DNA of 8,485 bases, taken from NCBI GenBank assembly GCA_003233615.1, contig QIMB01000261.1:1-8485 (forward strand), in the 5' to 3' direction. The translations under genes and the position numbers were made by a program. The stretch is from Nitrospirota bacterium (GTDB taxonomy: Bacteria; Nitrospirota; Nitrospiria; Nitrospirales; UBA8639). Below the pieces are notes generated by a model, which did no database searches, was not told where the DNA came from, and saw only the letters and a list, made by a program, of their open reading frames with translations. Position 1 is the first letter of the stretch. Each line of letters opens with the position of its first letter. Positions 7,228-8,485 of the stretch are shown in pieces.

Positions 7228-7814
7228 TAACTCTTGTATCCGGTGGCTTTGACTCTACTCTCATGAGCATGATGGCCCATGAGGAAGGCATCGCATTGTT
7301 CCCCCTTTTTATTGACTACGGACAACTTGGAGCAACCAAAGAATGGGAAACATGTCAGCGCCTTCATGAAAGGTACAAACTACCCAAGGCCGTCCGCATG
7401 GACCTGTCAGGGTTTGGAAATACAATTCCTAGCGGCATTACGGACCCGAATCTTCGGATCAACGAAGACGCATTTTTGCCCGGCAGAAATCTCCTGTTTG
7501 TTTTGGCTGGTGCAGCGTATGCGTTCAAAGTCCAGGCAGATAGTGTTGCCTTGGGCCTACTGGACCCGGCGGACCACCTGTTTCCAGATCAAACCGAGAA
7601 GTTTGTTAAGGAAAGCGAGAGGATGATCGAAATATCAATGGGGAAACGCATCTCTGTCCTCACGCCCCTTATAGATTTTTCAAAAAGTGACGTCTTGGCA
7701 ATGGCCCGCGTACGCGGGCTGCAAGACACATACTCGTGTCACGCCGGAGGCAACACCCCTTGTGGCGTTTGTGTGGCATGTATCGAAATCGCAAACGCCA
7801 AGGAAAGGAGCTAA
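7218..7814 (+). CDS. QueC-like 7-cyano-7-deazaguanine synthase homologue, type IV CBASS Cap9-like
   Basis: The 198-residue protein has the ATP-binding PP-loop SGGFDST (8-14), FIDYGQ (31-36), the FLPGRNLLF segment (87-95) matching the VPARN motif of QueC, PDQTEKFVKE (123-132), TPLIDFSKSDV (149-159) and a zinc site Cys174-x7-Cys182-x2-Cys185-x2-Cys188. QueC turns 7-carboxy-7-deazaguanine into preQ0 using ATP and ammonia. The protein is slightly shorter than housekeeping QueC (about 220-230 residues), and no queD, queE, folE or queF lies nearby, so it probably takes its base from the host pathway. Its companions are those of type IV CBASS, where I recall, unverified, that the QueC-like enzyme couples 7-deazaguanine to a protein N-terminus. 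AAGGAGG (7201-7207) precedes ATG 7218. The next gene starts two bases after its stop and encodes a Gly-rich N-terminus, a candidate acceptor. Confidence 0.9.
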   Translation: MGIVTLVSGGFDSTLMSMMAHEEGIALFPLFIDYGQLGATKEWETCQRLHERYKLPKAVRMDLSGFGNTIPSGITDPNLRINEDAFLPGRNLLFVLAGAAYAFKVQADSVALGLLDPADHLFPDQTEKFVKESERMIEISMGKRISVLTPLIDFSKSDVLAMARVRGLQDTYSCHAGGNTPCGVCVACIEIANAKERS

Positions 7815-7816
7815 TC

Positions 7817-8323
7817 ATGGGTGGTGGAAGTGGAGGCGGTCGCGGATTGACGCCAGACGAACTCAAGAATCTTCAGGAGAAAGCCAAGAAGTCGTTGAAA
7901 GACGGCGACGGGACTGGCAAGTGCAATGTGTTCATTAGTTTTTCGTCCGAAGACCTCGGCGAGGTCAATTTGTTGCGGGGACAAGCCAAGAACGAGAATT
8001 CAGATATTGAATTTAATGACTGGTCTTTGAAGGAACCGTTCGACAGTAAGAAAGCCGACTACATCAAGCGAGGCATCCGAGAGCGGATACGGCAGTGCTC
8101 TGTTACTGTCGTATACATTTCAGACAAGACCGCCGATAGCAAATGGGTTAATTGGGAAATTCAAGAGAGCATTGCCATGGGCAAAGGCGTTGTCGCCATG
8201 CATAAAGGCAATAGCGCACCCACTCGATTGCCCAAAGCCGTCACAGAGAACAAGGTTCCCATTGTTCCATGGAATCAGAAGGAACTGGCGAAGGCTATCA
8301 AGAAGCAGTCGGAGAACCGATGA
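7817..8323 (+). CDS. ThsB-like TIR-domain protein with Gly-rich N-terminal tail, second copy
   Basis: The 168-residue protein has three parts. First is a glycine/serine tail, MGGGSGGGRG (1-10). Next is a charged helical linker (about 11-32). Then comes a TIR-like domain with CNVFISFSSED (36-46), YIKRGIRERI helix (82-91), VTVVYISDKT (96-105) and WVNWEIQES (110-118), where Glu114 is the probable catalytic residue. The same WVxWEI motif is present in the first TIR protein of the operon, so the two are paralogues. After methionine removal the tail would expose Gly2, a good site for an amine-directed modification by the QueC-like enzyme encoded immediately upstream; QatB, partner of QueC-like QatC, also starts with a Gly-rich tail as I recall. 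ATG 7817 is chosen because AAAGGAG (7804-7810) lies six bases upstream; the frame is open further 5', but only inside the QueC-like gene. It may make or sense the signal; which of the two TIR proteins is active cannot be told. Confidence 0.88.
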   Translation: MGGGSGGGRGLTPDELKNLQEKAKKSLKDGDGTGKCNVFISFSSEDLGEVNLLRGQAKNENSDIEFNDWSLKEPFDSKKADYIKRGIRERIRQCSVTVVYISDKTADSKWVNWEIQESIAMGKGVVAMHKGNSAPTRLPKAVTENKVPIVPWNQKELAKAIKKQSENR

Positions 8324-8337
8324 GCCATAGAGCATGA

Positions 8338-8354
8338 GCAAGTTACCAACTTGC
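8338..8354 (+). other. Small hairpin just after the operon
   Basis: GCAAGTT (8338-8344) and AACTTGC (8348-8354) form a perfect 7-bp stem with a 3-base loop, 14 bases after the last stop codon. There is no T-run behind it, so it is at best a weak or Rho-assisted terminator, or an RNA 3'-end stabiliser. Confidence 0.3.
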
Positions 8355-8394
8355 AGATCAGCTATCACCGTCCATGGTGCTAACTGAATAAACG

Positions 8395-8485
8395 TGGTGC
8401 CAGGGCATGGGGTCAGACTTGACTATTGACTTTCCAACGATACTGACAAAATATTTTCCGATTAATTGACTCGAATGTCAATAGT
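8395..8485 (+). mobile_element. Possible left edge of a REP/RAYT (IS200-like transposase) element
   Basis: GTGGTGCCAGGG (8395-8406 region) and GGGGTCAGACTTGACTATTG (8409-8428 region) resemble sequence that often precedes Y1-type REP-associated transposase genes. ACTATTGAC (8422-8430) is repeated in inverted form as GTCAATAGT (8477-8485), at the very end of the window, and ATTGAC recurs at 8465-8470. No transposase frame is visible because the window ends here. The recognition is from memory of similar sequences and is uncertain. Confidence 0.33.

Noticed and set aside
7218..7814. Qat system or housekeeping queuosine operon
   Set aside because: No QatA ATPase or TatD-like QatD gene is present, and no queD, queE, queF or folE. 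The TGT-like protein also lacks the normal zinc cysteines.
7736..7816. Upstream start for the second TIR protein
   Set aside because: This stretch is out-of-frame QueC-like coding sequence over its zinc-binding region. ATG 7817 has AAAGGAG at correct spacing.
4648..8323. Canonical Thoeris (thsA/thsB) or canonical type IV CBASS
   Set aside because: No ThsA-type SIR2/SLOG effector and no CD-NTase can be found in the operon. Only parts of each system are present.
8338..8354. Rho-independent terminator
   Set aside because: The stem is only 7 bp and no T-run follows it.
1..8485. CRISPR array, tRNA, rRNA or integron integrase gene
   Set aside because: I saw no regularly spaced repeats, no cloverleaf-like or rRNA-like sequence and no tyrosine recombinase motifs in any frame.

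Overview
The window looks like a bacterial accessory (defence-island-like) region. Every gene has a recognisable Shine-Dalgarno sequence, and the 3' operon is tightly packed with short gaps or overlaps. I cannot name the organism. Long attC-type sites and this base composition would fit a Gram-negative host (proteobacterial or desulfobacterial), but that is inference. The first 4.5 kb is visibly richer in A/T than the operon that follows, so the two halves probably have different origins.

Layout: 1-408 is A/T-rich and has no well-supported gene. 409-4482 encodes a 1357-residue protein with a complete set of superfamily 1 (UvrD-like) helicase motifs, then a long TPR-like helical tail and a possible C-terminal helix-turn-helix. 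Two bases after its stop begins a 132-bp structure (4485-4616) with the features of an integron attC recombination site. This suggests the helicase gene is, or once was, an unusually large integron cassette.

4648-8323 is a single six-gene operon on the plus strand. In order it encodes a DUF4231/SLATT two-helix membrane protein, a short ThsB-like TIR-domain protein (DUF1863 type), a tRNA-guanine-transglycosylase-like enzyme (Cap10-like), an OGG/HhH-GPD-like glycosylase (Cap11-like), a QueC-like enzyme (Cap9-like), and a second ThsB-like TIR protein with an unusual Gly-rich N-terminus (MGGGSGGGRG). QueC, TGT and OGG together are the ancillary set known from type IV CBASS. No CD-NTase is present here, and TIR-domain proteins occupy the sensor/signal-synthase position.

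My working model is a Thoeris-like antiphage system. One or both TIR proteins would make a nucleotide signal and the SLATT protein would act as a membrane effector. The 7-deazaguanine enzymes would modify a protein, most likely the N-terminal glycine of the second TIR protein. The domain assignments are read from the sequence. The system-level function is inference.

The last 160 bases hold a small hairpin and a 9-bp inverted repeat within sequence resembling the edge of a REP/RAYT-type (IS200-like transposase) element that runs out of the window.
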